A stretch of 46,360 nt of DNA. Origin: Cognatilysobacter terrigena (GTDB lineage: Bacteria > Pseudomonadota > Gammaproteobacteria > Xanthomonadales > Xanthomonadaceae). The DNA lies in the NCBI RefSeq assembly GCF_004361065.1, contig NZ_SELT01000023.1, forward strand, positions 1-46,360. Reading direction: 5' to 3'. Below, in pieces: positions 45,289 through 46,360 of this stretch (position 1 is the first letter of the stretch; the number at the start of each line of letters is the position of its first letter). Made by a program: the position numbers and the translations under genes. The notes beneath the pieces are model-generated. The model was not told the DNA's origin and did no database searches. It saw only the letters and a list, made by a program, of their open reading frames with translations.

Positions 45289-45996
45289 TCAGTGCGGCAG
45301 GTCGAACAGCAGGACTTCGGCGTCGCCGTTCGCTTCGACCACCAGCGGCCCGCCCTCCTCGACGAAGCCGAGCGCGTCGCCGGCGCGGAGCACATGGTCG
45401 GACGCCAGCACCGTGCCGCGGGCGACCTGCAGCCAGTAGCGACGGTCGCTGTCGAGCACGCGGTGCAGGGTTGCGTCGCCGGCGAGCGTGGCGCGGTAGA
45501 GACGCGCGTCCTGGCGGATGCCGATGCTGCCGTCCGCGCCGTCGGGCGATGCGAGCAGCACCCAGTCGCCGCTGTCGTCGCCCGGCTGCGGCGCGCGTTG
45601 CGCGTAGGCCGGCGGCGCGTTCACGCGATCGGGCTGGATCCAGATCTGCAGGAAGTGGACGCCTTCGGTCTTCGACGCATTGAACTCGCTGTGCTGCACG
45701 CCGTGTCCGGCGCTCATCCACTGCACTTCGCCGCGACCGATGGTGCCGCCTCCGCCGCTGCTGTCCTGATGGGCGAGCTGCCCGTCGAGGACCAGCGACA
45801 GGATTTCCATGTTCGCGTGGCCGTGGGGCGGGAACCCGCCGCCACCGGCTACGCGGTCTTCGTTGATCACGCGGAGCGGCCCGAAGCCCATCCACTGCGG
45901 GTCGTAATAGTTGCCGAACGAGAACGTGTGGCGGCTGTCGAGCCAGCCGCCATGCTTCGCGTGGCCCCGTTCCTGCCCCGGGCGCTCGATGATCAT
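45289..45996 (-). CDS. Pirin-family cupin protein
   Basis: The 235-residue two-cupin protein matches the pirin / YhhW group. The N-terminal metal site is present: 'HGHANMEILSLVLDGQLAHQDS' (His, His, Glu), later 'MSAGHGVQHSEFN'. 'GFGPLRVINEDRVAGGGGFPPHGH' is the family's typical start. YhhW-type proteins can cleave quercetin; the natural role is unclear. It is 4 bases after the YceI gene, in the same transcript. Confidence 0.94.
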   Translation of the reverse strand: MIIERPGQERGHAKHGGWLDSRHTFSFGNYYDPQWMGFGPLRVINEDRVAGGGGFPPHGHANMEILSLVLDGQLAHQDSSGGGGTIGRGEVQWMSAGHGVQHSEFNASKTEGVHFLQIWIQPDRVNAPPAYAQRAPQPGDDSGDWVLLASPDGADGSIGIRQDARLYRATLAGDATLHRVLDSDRRYWLQVARGTVLASDHVLRAGDALGFVEEGGPLVVEANGDAEVLLFDLPH

Positions 45997-46000
45997 CGTC

Positions 46001-46360
46001 CTACTTCTTCTTCGATGCCGGTGCGCCGTCGGCCTTGGGCACGGACGCCTCGGTCGTGATGCGGATCTGGATGTCGTCGCTGACGTTCGGCACGTAGGCG
46101 CCGACGCCGAAGTCGGCGCGCTTGATCGTGGTGGTCGCGTCGAAGCCGACTGTCTCGCGCTTGGTCATCGGATGCGGACCCGCGCCGTTGAGCGTGACGT
46201 CGAGCACCGCCGGCTTGGTCACGCCGTGCACGGTGAGGTCACCGGTGACGCGCAGCTTCTTGTCGCCCGCGGCTTCCACCTTCGTGCTGTTGAAGGTGAT
46301 GGTCGGGTACTTCTCGGCTTCGAAGAAATCCTTGCTGCGCAGGTGCTCGTCGAGCGCCGG
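46001..46360 (-). CDS. YceI-family protein, C-terminal part (cut by window edge)
   Basis: The C-terminal 119 residues of a YceI/isoprenoid-binding lipocalin-like protein are present; the start lies beyond 46360. Visible blocks are 'FFEAEKYPTITFNSTKVEAAG', 'VTGDLTVHGVTKPAVLDVTL' and 'VGFDATTTIKRADFGVGAYVPNVSDDIQIRI', ending in a Lys-rich tail. Members are periplasmic and bind long isoprenoid chains (for example ubiquinone-like). Signal peptide and length cannot be judged. The pirin gene follows. Confidence 0.93.
   Translation of the reverse strand, partial: PALDEHLRSKDFFEAEKYPTITFNSTKVEAAGDKKLRVTGDLTVHGVTKPAVLDVTLNGAGPHPMTKRETVGFDATTTIKRADFGVGAYVPNVSDDIQIRITTEASVPKADGAPASKKK

Overview
The window is chromosomal DNA of a high-GC gammaproteobacterium, most likely Xanthomonadaceae (Lysobacter/Luteimonas type). 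This is inferred from the 5' end of a 16S rRNA gene at the left edge, the G/C-rich third codon positions, and the adk / PPi-phosphofructokinase / H+-pyrophosphatase / ppa gene set. No transposase, integrase, phage gene, CRISPR array or tRNA was seen. It reads as core genome with a few unusual accessory blocks.

Layout. 1-400: 5' end, leader and promoter of an rRNA operon running leftward out of the window. 593-8644: DUF192 lipoprotein, rubredoxin, thiE-hemL, acetylornithine aminotransferase, glyoxalase I, an SDR, a small RIO/Kdo-kinase-like protein, and a DedA-PAP2-LssY fusion. 8688-10769: mpl and adk. 10885-18695: a pyrophosphate-centred stretch (PPi-dependent phosphofructokinase, membrane H+-pyrophosphatase, soluble pyrophosphatase) with two exported small proteins, another periplasmic protein and an MscS-type membrane protein. 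18755-21424: an aspartyl/asparaginyl hydroxylase and a second protein in which a degenerate copy of that hydroxylase is fused to a sulfotransferase. 21465-23497: thiC under a TPP riboswitch. 23570-27252: threonine operon (Thr-rich leader peptide, homoserine dehydrogenase, thrB, thrC) with one-base and four-base start/stop overlaps. 27304-32810: DUF805 protein, FAD-oxidase/methyltransferase fusion, exported protein of unknown function, membrane-anchored alpha/beta hydrolase and a separate methyltransferase. 32814-40179: RND pump and adaptor divergent from a TetR regulator, then an isoaspartyl-methyltransferase-like protein and tolC. 40356-44998: leftward envelope operon (glycosyltransferase, O-antigen ligase/polymerase, late acyltransferase, Kdo transferase) with overlapping ends. 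45024-46360: zinc-ribbon protein, pirin, and a YceI protein cut by the window edge.

Regulation visible in the sequence includes stringent-type rRNA promoter elements with boxA/boxC, a TPP riboswitch, a threonine attenuator-like leader, a palindromic candidate TetR operator, and several U-tailed terminators. Several genes have a -10-like hexamer only 6-8 bases upstream of the start codon, which suggests leaderless mRNAs.

The items most worth a second look are the hydroxylase/sulfotransferase pair, the FAD-oxidase/methyltransferase operon, the threonine leader, and the DedA-PAP2 fusion whose phosphatase motifs are damaged. No clear new defence or mobile system was found.
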